From a virus, in IMG/VR virus record IMGVR_UViG_3300021376_000029, positions 21,289 through 85,288 of that record: a stretch of DNA of 64,000 nt. One strand, written 5' to 3'. The notes beneath the pieces were generated by a model, which saw only the letters and a program-made list of their open reading frames with translations, ran no database searches and was not told the origin of the DNA. The translations under genes were made by a program, and so were the position numbers. Every line of letters starts with the position of its first letter. The stretch's first letter is position 1. Below, one piece after another: positions 56,771 through 62,113 of this stretch.

Positions 56771-56830
56771 AGTCTAGACGGTCACGGTCAGGTGTCGTTG
56801 CAGGAGTGTGCGGTTGATCCACTGACCCAT
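56771..56830 (-). promoter_or_regulatory. Cassette promoter with weak upstream element
   Basis: -10 TAGACT at 56771-56776 with the CATCAACCAAACGAA leader. About 30 nt upstream (56807 on) only the TGTG half of the palindrome is clear. Confidence 0.45.
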
Positions 56831-57019
56831 GCTACCCTGGCGGTTGACCAGCAGACGCAGCATATCACGACGGCGGCAGTCATGGGCGGACACGCTGCCC
56901 GAGTGCCACTGTACGATGGCACGACGGGTCAGAGGCGACAGGATCACACGCTCACAGGCAGACGAGGGACGCTGCACGTTGATGAAGACGGGCAGGTGAT
57001 CAAGAGCGAAGTTGGTCAT
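56774..57019 (-). CDS. GC-island hypothetical (81 aa)
   Basis: Start chosen at 57019 (MTNFALDHLPVFINVQRPSS), directly after the cassette leader CAACCAAACGAACC; the upstream in-frame ATG at 57073 would start before the promoter. Arg-rich centre (LSPLTRRAIVQWHSGSVSAH, then DCRRRDMLRLLVN). No recognised motif. Possibly a small nucleic-acid-binding protein. Confidence 0.55.
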   Translation of the reverse strand: MTNFALDHLPVFINVQRPSSACERVILSPLTRRAIVQWHSGSVSAHDCRRRDMLRLLVNRQGSMGQWINRTLLQRHLTVTV

Positions 57020-57043
57020 GGTTCGTTTGGTTGAACTGAGATC

Positions 57044-57103
57044 AGTATAAGGGATCGGGTGGGGGGACTGCAACCCCCCTGTGGACGGTTCAGAAATCGG
57101 TCA
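57044..57103 (-). promoter_or_regulatory. Cassette promoter with degenerate element
   Basis: -10 TATACT at 57044-57049; a TTGCAG lies near the -35 position with an 18-nt spacer. The element site at 57080-57103 matches the palindrome at about 14 of 24 positions. Confidence 0.5.
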
Positions 57104-57311
57104 GCATGTCATCCAGTTCGTCGGTGTCAATCTTAGCGTCCATCCAACGGGCACCGTCTGGGGTCATCTGCCCCCACAGCATCTCAAGATGGGGAATGAG
57201 AGCATTGTAGCGGGTGAACTTCTGAGCGAGGTTGTAGGTCGTCTCGTCGTTCTGAATCCAGAGAGCGACGTTCCAGGTCTCCCAGTTTGCCCATCCGTTG
57301 AAGGTGGTCAT
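57090..57311 (-). CDS. NGW-N-TWNVALW family small protein (73 aa)
   Basis: 73 aa starting MTTFNGWANWETWNVALWIQ. The NGWxNxxTWNVALWI opening defines a small family found in cyanophages and other phages (DUF7249-like by memory), function unknown. The rest has MLWGQMTPDGARWMDAKIDT. Preceded by a cassette promoter and leader. The best recognised gene in the GC island, it supports the reading direction. Confidence 0.7.
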   Translation of the reverse strand: MTTFNGWANWETWNVALWIQNDETTYNLAQKFTRYNALIPHLEMLWGQMTPDGARWMDAKIDTDELDDMLTDF

Positions 57312-57338
57312 GATTCGGTTCGTTTGGTTGATGTGGTT

Positions 57339-57396
57339 AGTCTACAGGGTCAGGGGGGAGAATGGGGGCAGCGGTGCCACCCCCTTGACTGTCACA
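57339..57396 (-). promoter_or_regulatory. Cassette promoter with TGTG(A/C)CA palindrome
   Basis: Element 57373-57396 reads GGTGCCA-N10-TGTCACA; 28 nt further is TAGACT (57339-57344), then the CATCAACCAAAC leader (57322-57345) and the ATG at 57311. Confidence 0.55.
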
Positions 57397-57589
57397 TGCC
57401 GTTCAGGAAGTCGTGCAGATCCTCGCGGTATTCTGCCTCGGTCTGGTAGACTCGCCCGTGAATCTCGCGGGGATAGGTGGCAGTGGCAGCGGGTGCCTTG
57501 CTGGGCTCTTTGCCCTGGGAGAGGATCTGAGCAACGTAGGGGTTCACGTCGTAGATCTCGCCAGGCATGTCTTGGATCTCATCCCACAT
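57392..57589 (-). CDS. GC-island hypothetical (65 aa)
   Basis: 65 aa (MWDEIQDMPGEIYDVNPYVA, then ATYPREIHGRVYQTEAEYRE and DLHDFLNGM). Soluble and acidic; the YQTEAEYREDLHDFL helix is amphipathic. Preceded by a promoter-leader cassette (57601-57623). No family recognised. Confidence 0.55.
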   Translation of the reverse strand: MWDEIQDMPGEIYDVNPYVAQILSQGKEPSKAPAATATYPREIHGRVYQTEAEYREDLHDFLNGM

Positions 57590-57617
57590 AGGTTTGGTTC
57601 GTTTGGTTGATGCTGTT

Positions 57618-57676
57618 AGTATGGCAGCCCCTGATGGGGTTTGGGGCAGTTGGTGGACAGTGCCTCAACTGTCACA
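57618..57676 (-). promoter_or_regulatory. Cassette promoter with TGTG(A/C)CA palindrome
   Basis: Element 57653-57676 (GTGGACA-N10-TGTCACA), 29 nt spacer, -10 CATACT (57618-57623), then leader 57601-57623. A CCCCATCAGGGG stem lies in the spacer. Confidence 0.55.
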
Positions 57677-57683
57677 TAGTACC

Positions 57684-57857
57684 TTATTCCTCCAGCAGTT
57701 CGGGATAGTATTCTTCAACCTCTGCAATCAGTTCCTCGTCGCTATAACCAGAGAGGTTTTCTTCAATCTGATCGCCTACAATACGCATCAGATCTTTGGT
57801 GGACATGTTATCAAGCAAACGATCAACGTATGCTTCCAGAAGTTCTTGACGGTTCAT
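57684..57857 (-). CDS. Small conserved cyanophage protein (57 aa)
   Basis: Translated by hand: MNRQELLEAYVDRLLDNMST, then KDLMRIVGDQIEENLSGYSD and EELIAEVEEYYPELLEE. All-helical and acidic; a pattern familiar from many cyanophage genomes, function unknown. The TAA lies 8 bp from the palindrome element. It is the third gene of a unit starting at 58226. Confidence 0.65.
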   Translation of the reverse strand: MNRQELLEAYVDRLLDNMSTKDLMRIVGDQIEENLSGYSDEELIAEVEEYYPELLEE

Positions 57858-57862
57858 GATGT

Positions 57863-58063
57863 TCAGTTCAGAATGTGACGATAATCAATGGATTTGATAC
57901 ACCAACCTGTCCATGATGTGATCTCTTCAATGAGATCATCTTCATCATCTGCTTCCCAGATATGTCCTACTGTATCGTCAATGATGTCATTCATCTCAGC
58001 AGATGTGATCTCATCTTCAGAACCAGTGAAATCATACTCAATGGAAGTAACTTGGAATTGCAT
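57863..58063 (-). CDS. Small conserved hypothetical (66 aa)
   Basis: Start at 58063 (MQFQVTSIEYDFTGSEDEIT), 1 bp after the stop of the 53-aa gene; an ATG at 58150 would overlap that gene. The body is acidic with DDEDDLIEEITSWTGWCIKS. I recall similar proteins in cyanophages with a YDF..(D/E)-rich..GW pattern. Function unknown. Confidence 0.6.
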   Translation of the reverse strand: MQFQVTSIEYDFTGSEDEITSAEMNDIIDDTVGHIWEADDEDDLIEEITSWTGWCIKSIDYRHILN

Positions 58064-58064
58064 T

Positions 58065-58226
58065 TCAGTTGCACTCCTGATAGGCATCGTGGATCTTATC
58101 TTGCACACTCTCAAACACTTTCTGATCCATCCATTCTGGACACTCATCATGGAAACAGACCAGATCGTAGAGCACTGCCATCTCGTCGGAAGTAAAGGCG
58201 GTCAACATGTCGTAACGGTTGTGCAT
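58065..58226 (-). CDS. Small hypothetical (53 aa)
   Basis: Translated by hand: MHNRYDMLTAFTSDEMAVLY, then DLVCFHDECPEWMDQKVFES and VQDKIHDAYQECN. Three Cys and a CFHDEC stretch could bind metal, but the spacing does not match a standard zinc finger. First gene after the cassette promoter at 58248-58306; co-transcribed with the next two. Confidence 0.6.
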   Translation of the reverse strand: MHNRYDMLTAFTSDEMAVLYDLVCFHDECPEWMDQKVFESVQDKIHDAYQECN

Positions 58227-58247
58227 GGTTGTTTGGTTGACTCTGTT

Positions 58248-58306
58248 AGTATTGCACCCCCTGAAGTGGTTTGGTGGGATGCTGTGCCAGTTGTCAAAGT
58301 GTCACT
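58248..58306 (-). promoter_or_regulatory. Cassette promoter with TGTG(A/C)CA palindrome
   Basis: Element 58283-58306 reads TGTGCCA-N10-TGTCACT; exactly 29 nt then AATACT (58248-58253), then the GTCAACCAAAC leader (58231-58253) and the ATG at 58226. This is the last cassette of the GC island. Confidence 0.6.
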
Positions 58307-58326
58307 AGTACACTTGACAATTGATA

Positions 58327-58488
58327 TCAGAATTCAATAGAATCAAGAGTAGGTTCGTTATACTCACTGCTCTGATCTTGAGCAGTGATAGTATCAAGAA
58401 TGGTGAGCAATTCATCACCATTCTTTGCTTGTTTGAGCATAGAAACCATCAATTGAGTAGGCATAATCAAAGAAGAATCAAAGGACAT
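58327..58488 (-). CDS. Small conserved cyanophage protein (53 aa)
   Basis: Translated by hand: MSFDSSLIMPTQLMVSMLKQ, then AKNGDELLTILDTITAQDQS and SEYNEPTLDSIEF. The MPTQLM...LKQAKNGDELLTILD helix is familiar from T4-like cyanophages (function unknown). A -10-like TATAGT (58496-58501) ends 7 nt before the ATG, so the transcript may be nearly leaderless; no palindrome element is seen upstream. Confidence 0.65.
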   Translation of the reverse strand: MSFDSSLIMPTQLMVSMLKQAKNGDELLTILDTITAQDQSSEYNEPTLDSIEF

Positions 58489-58660
58489 TTGTTATACTAT
58501 AATAGTTAATACTAGTATAGTATTGTTAATATTATAATCTTTATGATTATAATAGTTTTGTAAAAATCTTAAATTTAAAGTTTTTAAGATTTTTAAGATT
58601 TTTATAAAATTAAAGATTCTGTGGAATTTGAGTTTTCCACAGAATCTTAAATTTTGAAAT
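58489..58660. other. AT-rich intergenic region
   Basis: 172 bp without a gene. Holds repeated AAATCTTAAA-type stretches, several TATA-like boxes in 58491-58560, and the long terminator hairpin at its right end. Confidence 0.5.
58613..58648 (-). terminator. Strong hairpin terminator with DnaA-box-like arm
   Basis: Perfect 14-bp stem AAGATTCTGTGGAA / TTCCACAGAATCTT, 8-nt loop, then TTTAATTTTAT in the minus direction. Closes the 108-aa gene. The right part includes TTTTCCACA (58633-58641). Confidence 0.75.
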
Positions 58661-58987
58661 TTATGCCAGTTTCATAGAATTACGAAAAGGCACAGTTTCA
58701 ATACCTCGGTCAGTGTTCAGGTTAATGAACCATTCCCACTGCTTTTGAAACACACACTCACCAGGACGACCATGCTCCCGAAGGATAGCATTGAGACGAG
58801 ATTTGGTGGTATTAGATTGCCAACCTCCATCAAACAGTCGGACAAAAGTATCACCAATCTCAGCAATACAATTGCCATGAAGAAATACAGAACTGACACC
58901 ATCAATAGTGACAACTTCAGTGTTGTCACGTTTCCAATCACGTTGATCGGTGATGGCAGCATTCATCAGACGTTCAATTTTTCTCAT
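58661..58987 (-). CDS. Conserved phage hypothetical (108 aa)
   Basis: 108 aa starting MRKIERLMNAAITDQRDWKR. The VFLHGNCIAEIGDTFVRLFD then GGWQSNTTKSRLNAILREHG pattern recurs in unrelated phages as a small early protein of unknown function. Its promoter (TATATT at 59012-59017) carries a near-perfect palindrome element 29 nt upstream. A strong terminator follows. It could bind nucleic acid, but no motif proves this. Confidence 0.75.
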   Translation of the reverse strand: MRKIERLMNAAITDQRDWKRDNTEVVTIDGVSSVFLHGNCIAEIGDTFVRLFDGGWQSNTTKSRLNAILREHGRPGECVFQKQWEWFINLNTDRGIETVPFRNSMKLA

Positions 58988-59011
58988 GGGGGAATTCCCG
59001 ACGACTCATGT

Positions 59012-59070
59012 AATATAACCCCACCAGACCCCCCTGGGAGGTCCTGTGTGCCACTTTCTAAACTGTCACA
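59012..59070 (-). promoter_or_regulatory. Promoter with TGTG(A/C)CA palindrome
   Basis: Element 59047-59070 reads TGTGCCA-N10-TGTCACA, 29 nt then -10 TATATT (59012-59017), about 25 nt before the ATG at 58987. No -35 match. The element overlaps the stop of the 47-aa gene. Confidence 0.6.
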
Positions 59071-59209
59071 TAAACTCTTGCATAAAATAGTCTACTGTGA
59101 CATGTAGTGCTGCTGCCTGTGCCTCAATATCCAGGGCAAATGCTTCGGCATCTGCTTTATCACTAAGCAACTCTAAAGTACTATCAGACAGAAAGCTTTC
59201 GGGTTTCAT
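59066..59209 (-). CDS. Small acidic protein (47 aa)
   Basis: Start taken at 59209 (MKPESFLSDSTLELLSDKAD, then AEAFALDIEAQAAALHVTVD, YFMQEFM), inside the end of the 78-aa gene; the in-frame ATG at 59329 would bury it fully. Helical, acidic, with Ala/Glu-rich centre. It is the last gene of the 59.7-59.1 kb unit. Function unknown. Confidence 0.5.
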   Translation of the reverse strand: MKPESFLSDSTLELLSDKADAEAFALDIEAQAAALHVTVDYFMQEFM

Positions 59210-59420
59210 TGAGTAGTTGTCGTTGGGCAGATTTGATGAACTGTAAACTATCATAGATTGAATGTACAATTCCGATATCAGGTCCACTAGAGGATTTAAT
59301 ATCAATCTTGGTAACATTCTTCCAATCAATTGTAGAGTCAGGATTCACTGACGTAGTATAATAGTTGCCATCTTTCTCATAATAGGCAACACCTTCTACG
59401 ACAACATAAGTGTCATTCAT
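59184..59420 (-). CDS. Small hypothetical (78 aa)
   Basis: Start at 59420 (MNDTYVVVEGVAYYEKDGNY), 5 nt upstream of the preceding gene's TGA, so coupled. Small beta-rich N-terminus with YVVVEGVAYYEKDGNYYTTS, then a helix IVHSIYDSLQFIKSAQRQLL. No recognised family. Overlaps the next gene by 26 bp. Confidence 0.6.
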   Translation of the reverse strand: MNDTYVVVEGVAYYEKDGNYYTTSVNPDSTIDWKNVTKIDIKSSSGPDIGIVHSIYDSLQFIKSAQRQLLNETRKLSV

Positions 59421-59541
59421 AGTCAAAGTCTCCAGGAGTTTCATAGTCATCATACTCAATTTCTTCTAGATTGTCAAGATCCTCCTCCAAATAGGGGATT
59501 TGAAATGTTTCTTCAGAAAGATCGTAGAATTCTTTATCCAT
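59413..59541 (-). CDS. Acidic microprotein (42 aa)
   Basis: Translated by hand: MDKEFYDLSEETFQIPYLEE, then DLDNLEEIEYDDYETPGDFD, YE. About 40 percent Asp/Glu, resembling a DNA-mimic-like acidic phage protein, though this is only composition. Begins 1 bp after the 52-aa gene's TAA and overlaps the next start. Function unknown. Confidence 0.55.
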   Translation of the reverse strand: MDKEFYDLSEETFQIPYLEEDLDNLEEIEYDDYETPGDFDYE

Positions 59542-59542
59542 A

Positions 59543-59701
59543 TTAGTAGAGAGGTTGAACATCCAGATAGGTAATTTTGAATTTCTTATTTTCTTTTTTT
59601 ACCTTTTTGATAGCATTCTGGTGATTGTTTGCTGTTACATACCCCTCTTGAGTATGTCCTTCAGCAGTCTCTATATAATATTCAAATTTGGTTGAAGACA
59701 T
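59543..59701 (-). CDS. Small basic hypothetical (52 aa)
   Basis: Translated by hand: MSSTKFEYYIETAEGHTQEG, then YVTANNHQNAIKKVKKENKK and FKITYLDVQPLY. The EYYIETAEGHTQEGYV...NAIKKVKKENKKFK pattern is a small beta-alpha protein with a basic helix. First gene of a unit driven by a near-consensus promoter with a perfect palindrome element upstream. Function unknown. Confidence 0.65.
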   Translation of the reverse strand: MSSTKFEYYIETAEGHTQEGYVTANNHQNAIKKVKKENKKFKITYLDVQPLY

Positions 59702-59723
59702 TGAATTAATTGTTTACTTGTTA

Positions 59724-59782
59724 ACTATAAAGCATTTGTATTTAGAAGTCAAGTATTTTGTGACACTTTATAAACTGTCACA
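59724..59782 (-). promoter_or_regulatory. Sigma70 promoter with perfect palindrome element
   Basis: Element 59759-59782: TGTGACA-N10-TGTCACA, both 7-bp arms perfect. Then TTGACT (59747-59752), 17 bp, TATAGT (59724-59729). The element ends 6 nt upstream of the -35 and 29 nt upstream of the -10. It also sits 1 bp from the tRNA-Leu 3' end. Confidence 0.75.
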
Positions 59783-59783
59783 A

Positions 59784-59866
59784 TAGGACTAGTCGGACTT
59801 GAACCGACAAGGATACAATCCGACAGATTTTAAGTCTGTTGTGTTTACCAATTTCACCATAGTCCC
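59784..59866 (-). tRNA. tRNA-Leu (anticodon UAA)
   Basis: Minus strand, 83 nt, class II with a long variable arm (CGGATTGTATCCTTG region). Acceptor GGGACTA pairs with TAGTCCT (one G-T pair), anticodon loop CTTAAAA gives TAA, T-arm GTCGG...CCGAC. CCA is not encoded. Leu-UAA suits an AT-rich phage in a host of different codon use. Confidence 0.9.
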
Positions 59867-60127
59867 TTATAAAAAAGAGTATTATAATTGCAGTTATAAT
59901 ACTCTAATAAGAAGAAGACAAAATAAAACTATACAAAGGTAAATCCATGAACACAGATATCTGCAAATATCTTATAAATTATAATTATTATAATTTCTGA
60001 ATTTCTATAAAATTCTCAGAATTAAGATTTCTGAGGGTTTTATAAATTTACAGTTTTTATAAAAATTACAATTTTGGGGTTTTAGAGATTTCTTAGAATT
60101 TTAGATTTCTTAGAATTCTCTGAAACC

Positions 60128-60156
60128 ATTATAGAGGGTTTTATCAGGTTTGTCAA
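60128..60156 (-). promoter_or_regulatory. Perfect consensus sigma70 promoter, proximal
   Basis: TTGACA (60151-60156), 17-bp spacer, TATAAT (60128-60133) on the minus strand. Predicted start about 60121, roughly 255 nt before tRNA-Leu. Confidence 0.85.
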
Positions 60157-60209
60157 GGGGTTTCTGATATCAGAGAACCTTATTGTTCCTTTGAACCCTC
60201 ACAGAGTTA

Positions 60210-60238
60210 ATTATAGGGGGATCTGAGAGTTTTGTCAA
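60210..60238 (-). promoter_or_regulatory. Perfect consensus sigma70 promoter, distal
   Basis: TTGACA (60233-60238), 17-bp spacer, TATAAT (60210-60215) on the minus strand, 82 bp upstream of the proximal copy and in tandem with it. Confidence 0.85.
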
Positions 60239-60330
60239 GGGGGTGGGAGTAATTGTGAAGATTTTATACAAGAGCTTGACAAATCGGTACACTGCGGGCT
60301 TAGATGACTATAAGATCCTCCATTATAAAG

Positions 60331-60374
60331 TTTTCCACAGGTTTTTCCACAGTTTCCACAGACCTTGTGGAAAA
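60331..60374. other. Cluster of cyanobacterial-type DnaA boxes
   Basis: TTTTCCACA at 60331-60339 and 60343-60351, a one-mismatch GTTTCCACA at 60352-60360, and an inverted TTTTCCACA at 60366-60374: four sites in 44 bp. The cyanobacterial DnaA box is TTTTCCACA by established work. Could be an origin, a DnaA titration site or a host-protein-controlled promoter. Confidence 0.6.
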
Positions 60375-60410
60375 CTCTACCATATTTTAATTAACATTTA
60401 ATTTATGATT

Positions 60411-60432
60411 AAAGGGGGACATATAAGTCCCC
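60411..60432 (-). terminator. Hairpin terminator
   Basis: GGGGAC / GTCCCC stem (60415-60432) with a 6-nt loop, followed in the minus direction by CCTTTAATC. Ends the 84-aa gene. Confidence 0.6.
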
Positions 60433-60441
60433 ATAATGCCT

Positions 60442-60696
60442 TCAGGAAGGGTCTACAAGGTCACCAACACGACGAGCATCACTAATCATTCCACCCAAAG
60501 AAATACCACCGAAATCCTCTGCTTGAAGCACTTCAGTCAGTTGTTGAGCAAATTCCGCATCTGCAGTATAAGTATAAAGATTACTAGGATTAGACTGATA
60601 GGCAACAGTCACAGTACGATCTTCAACCTTTACAAATGCAATAGCACTGGATTGTTCTCCAGTAATCATACGAGCAATGGGAGCAGTCACGGTCAT
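60442..60696 (-). CDS. KTSC-like small protein (84 aa)
   Basis: 84 aa. The GEQSSAIAFVKVEDRTVTVA then YQSNPSNLYTYTADAEFAQQ pattern resembles the KTSC domain (SSxIxxVxYd...LxVxFxxG..YxY), a small fold of unknown, possibly nucleic-acid-related role. Family match is by eye and moderate. It follows tRNA-Met by 46 bp and ends at a hairpin, so the two may share a transcript. Confidence 0.65.
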   Translation of the reverse strand: MTVTAPIARMITGEQSSAIAFVKVEDRTVTVAYQSNPSNLYTYTADAEFAQQLTEVLQAEDFGGISLGGMISDARRVGDLVDPS

Positions 60697-60741
60697 GGTT
60701 TAATACAAAATAAAGAACAATTTGGGTATTTGATTACCCAA

Positions 60742-60814
60742 TGCGGGTTGTGGGGAACGATCCCACCTTTTCCGAATTATGAGTTCGGTGCATTCACCAG
60801 ATTGCTAAACCCGC
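60742..60814 (-). tRNA. tRNA-Met (anticodon CAU)
   Basis: Minus strand, 73 nt. Acceptor GCGGGTT / AACCCGC (7 bp), D-arm GCA...TGC, anticodon arm CCGAA-CTCATAA-TTCGG with anticodon CAT, T-arm GTGGG-ATCGTTC-CCCAC. No encoded CCA. The anticodon stem lacks the three G-C pairs of initiator tRNAs, so elongator Met (or a lysidine-modified Ile) is likely. Its 5' half overlaps the end of the 63-aa gene. Confidence 0.85.
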
Positions 60815-60968
60815 TCAAGAGAGCACGACGGGCATCATATGCTTGAGTCTGAGAAGCAAACTCTGCTATCTTCTGGAAAGTGTCACGAGAGTACAATCCC
60901 CAACGTGATGTACCGATGATACCACGGATGATATAAGGATTGTCTAAACCCAGGGGGTAGGATTTCAT
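60777..60968 (-). CDS. Small hypothetical overlapping tRNA-Met (63 aa)
   Basis: 63 aa (MKSYPLGLDNPYIIRGIIGT, then SRWGLYSRDTFQKIAEFASQ and TQAYDARRALLSGFSNLVNA). The last 13 codons (SGFSNLVNAPNS and stop) lie inside tRNA-Met, and the TAA uses the third anticodon base. The promoter at 60993-61052 with a clear palindrome element makes the ORF credible. Function unknown. Confidence 0.6.
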   Translation of the reverse strand: MKSYPLGLDNPYIIRGIIGTSRWGLYSRDTFQKIAEFASQTQAYDARRALLSGFSNLVNAPNS

Positions 60969-60992
60969 GGGGGTTCCCTTGACTACCTCTGT

Positions 60993-61052
60993 AGTATAAG
61001 GTCTCTAAGAGGGTGCTGGGGGCGGTGGTGTGACACTTTAAGAACTGGCACA
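60993..61052 (-). promoter_or_regulatory. Promoter with TGTG(A/C)CA palindrome
   Basis: Element 61029-61052 reads TGTGACA-N10-TGGCACA, then 30 nt, then -10 TATACT (60993-60998), about 25 nt before the ATG at 60968. No -35 match. Confidence 0.65.
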
Positions 61053-61057
61053 CACAA

Positions 61058-61075
61058 TTCCGCAGCAATGCGGAA
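61058..61075 (-). terminator. Hairpin terminator after the small-gene operon
   Basis: TTCCGCA / TGCGGAA stem with a 4-nt loop, followed in the minus direction by TTGTGTGTG. Closes the operon that ends at 61100; the poor T-run makes it a moderate candidate. Confidence 0.5.
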
Positions 61076-61099
61076 ACGTTTAATCTGATGCCTCTTGAT

Positions 61100-61384
61100 T
61101 CAATCAATGGATTCATATCTATCTCCTGTACGATACCATTCTAAGTTGCGTGGTTTGAAATGTAATAGGTTGAAGCGAATCTCAAACTTTCTGTATCGGA
61201 TTGAGAGACCAAATAGGTCATGTGGTCCGATGCCAAACAGAATGGATGGAAACCATTCAGTAGCAGGAAACTCATCCCATTGCACTACACAATCAATGAA
61301 TGCAAACTTAGGATAGTTTGAGAGCACATGGAAATACCATTCGTGCCCATAGTCTTCATAGTAGACGTAATCAAAGAGTTTCAT
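61100..61384 (-). CDS. Small hypothetical, aromatic-rich (94 aa)
   Basis: Start at 61384 (MKLFDYVYYEDYGHEWYFHV), the ATG overlapping the upstream TGA as ATGA. Rich in Tyr/Trp/Phe and hydrophobic strands (VLSNYPKFAFIDCVVQWDEF). No family recognised. Last gene of a ten-gene coupled operon. Confidence 0.65.
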   Translation of the reverse strand: MKLFDYVYYEDYGHEWYFHVLSNYPKFAFIDCVVQWDEFPATEWFPSILFGIGPHDLFGLSIRYRKFEIRFNLLHFKPRNLEWYRTGDRYESID

Positions 61385-61584
61385 TTTGGGCAATGCAGAA
61401 AGTATTTGTATTCAGCAAGTCCATTATCACTCCAACGGACTAAATCACAATTCTTATATTTATCTACTACCTCAAAGTTAGATTGTGGTTTAGATGGTTT
61501 GCTTTCTACCCAGTTTGCTGCAGCATTTAGTGCAAGTGCTAGAACAGAAAGTCCAACAAAGAAGATAATAATACCTTTAGTCAT
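61381..61584 (-). CDS. Small membrane-anchored or exported protein (67 aa)
   Basis: 67 aa. N-terminal hydrophobic helix GIIIFFVGLSVLALALNAAA after MTK, then a soluble tail (FEVVDKYKNCDLVRWSDNGL, EYKYFLHCPK) with two Cys. Likely anchored in the inner membrane or exported. The ribosome site and ATGA coupling to the 71-aa gene support translation. Function unknown. Confidence 0.65.
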   Translation of the reverse strand: MTKGIIIFFVGLSVLALALNAAANWVESKPSKPQSNFEVVDKYKNCDLVRWSDNGLAEYKYFLHCPK

Positions 61585-61796
61585 TGTCCTAACCTCAACT
61601 TGCGTTCTGGTGAAATGGTGCGATTGAATGGATCATCATAGTCCCAGATATAAATTTGCATCCAACCATAAGAAAGTGCTTCCCAGAACTCATCATAACC
61701 CCATTCATCACCATCATTATAACAATCCAGACAGTTCCAGAAGTTATGGAAACCATCAAGGAAGAGTTCCCATCTTGTTGGTTCTTCAAATCTCAT
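61581..61796 (-). CDS. Aromatic acidic protein (71 aa)
   Basis: 71 aa, unusually rich in Trp, Tyr, Asp and Glu (WELFLDGFHNFWNCLDCYND, then YDEFWEALSYGWMQIYIWDY). Contains NCLDCYND with two Cys. Coupled by overlap to both neighbours. No family recognised; composition suggests a small inhibitor-like protein but this is not shown. Confidence 0.6.
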   Translation of the reverse strand: MRFEEPTRWELFLDGFHNFWNCLDCYNDGDEWGYDEFWEALSYGWMQIYIWDYDDPFNRTISPERKLRLGQ

Positions 61797-62113
61797 TTGT
61801 CTTTACCATTAAGAATCTTGTCAGCATCAGTGTGATAGAAATCCATTGGTTTATTCTTACCAAGCAACTGCAGCACATGACCTTCAAAGTCAGTAGAATC
61901 TGACTCGTAGATGACATGACCGAAGTTATTATCACTCTCGGTATAGTTACCAAGAAAGTCAGCAAAGGTTAGAAATACTGCCATAGCACGAGATTTGTCA
62001 TGCTGAGTGATTGCTGTGTGTGGGTGTGCCACAATGCGAGTGATACAATCAAACAACTCTTCTTTAGTATAAGAAAACGCTGGTGCCTCTTGATTCAGTT
62101 TCATGCTTTTCAT
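61793..62113 (-). CDS. Small hypothetical (106 aa)
   Basis: 106 aa (MKSMKLNQEAPAFSYTKEEL, then FDCITRIVAHPHTAITQHDK). Helical soluble protein. Start at 62113 chosen because it gives an ATGA overlap with the upstream stop. Function unknown. Confidence 0.65.
   Translation of the reverse strand: MKSMKLNQEAPAFSYTKEELFDCITRIVAHPHTAITQHDKSRAMAVFLTFADFLGNYTESDNNFGHVIYESDSTDFEGHVLQLLGKNKPMDFYHTDADKILNGKDK

Larger units (their letters stand above)
59867..60330. other. AT-rich non-coding region upstream of tRNA-Leu
   Basis: About 460 bp without a credible gene. Contains a CTCAGAA-TTAAGAT-TTCTGAG hairpin (60015-60035), a direct repeat of AATTCTAAGAAATCT (minus strand, near 60090-60120) and two perfect consensus promoters pointing to the tRNA. 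It may produce a small RNA or a long tRNA leader. Confidence 0.5.

Noticed and set aside
56011-57449. Plus-strand ORFs of 60-143 aa in the GC-rich island
   Set aside because: High-GC antisense frames stay open by chance. The promoter-leader cassettes, ribosome context and the recognisable NGW-type gene all point to the minus strand.
59759-59782. Palindromes as CRP or NtcA sites
   Set aside because: CRP needs TGTGA-N6-TCACA and NtcA needs GTA-N8-TAC; spacing here is N14 between the TGTGA/TCACA cores, so neither fits.
59784-60814. tRNA genes as phage integration (att) sites
   Set aside because: No integrase, no truncated tRNA copy and no direct repeats; the genome type is lytic.
60883-61116. 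77-aa ORF on the minus strand at 60883-61116
   Set aside because: It runs across the palindrome element, a hairpin and a promoter, and overlaps the 63-aa gene in another frame.
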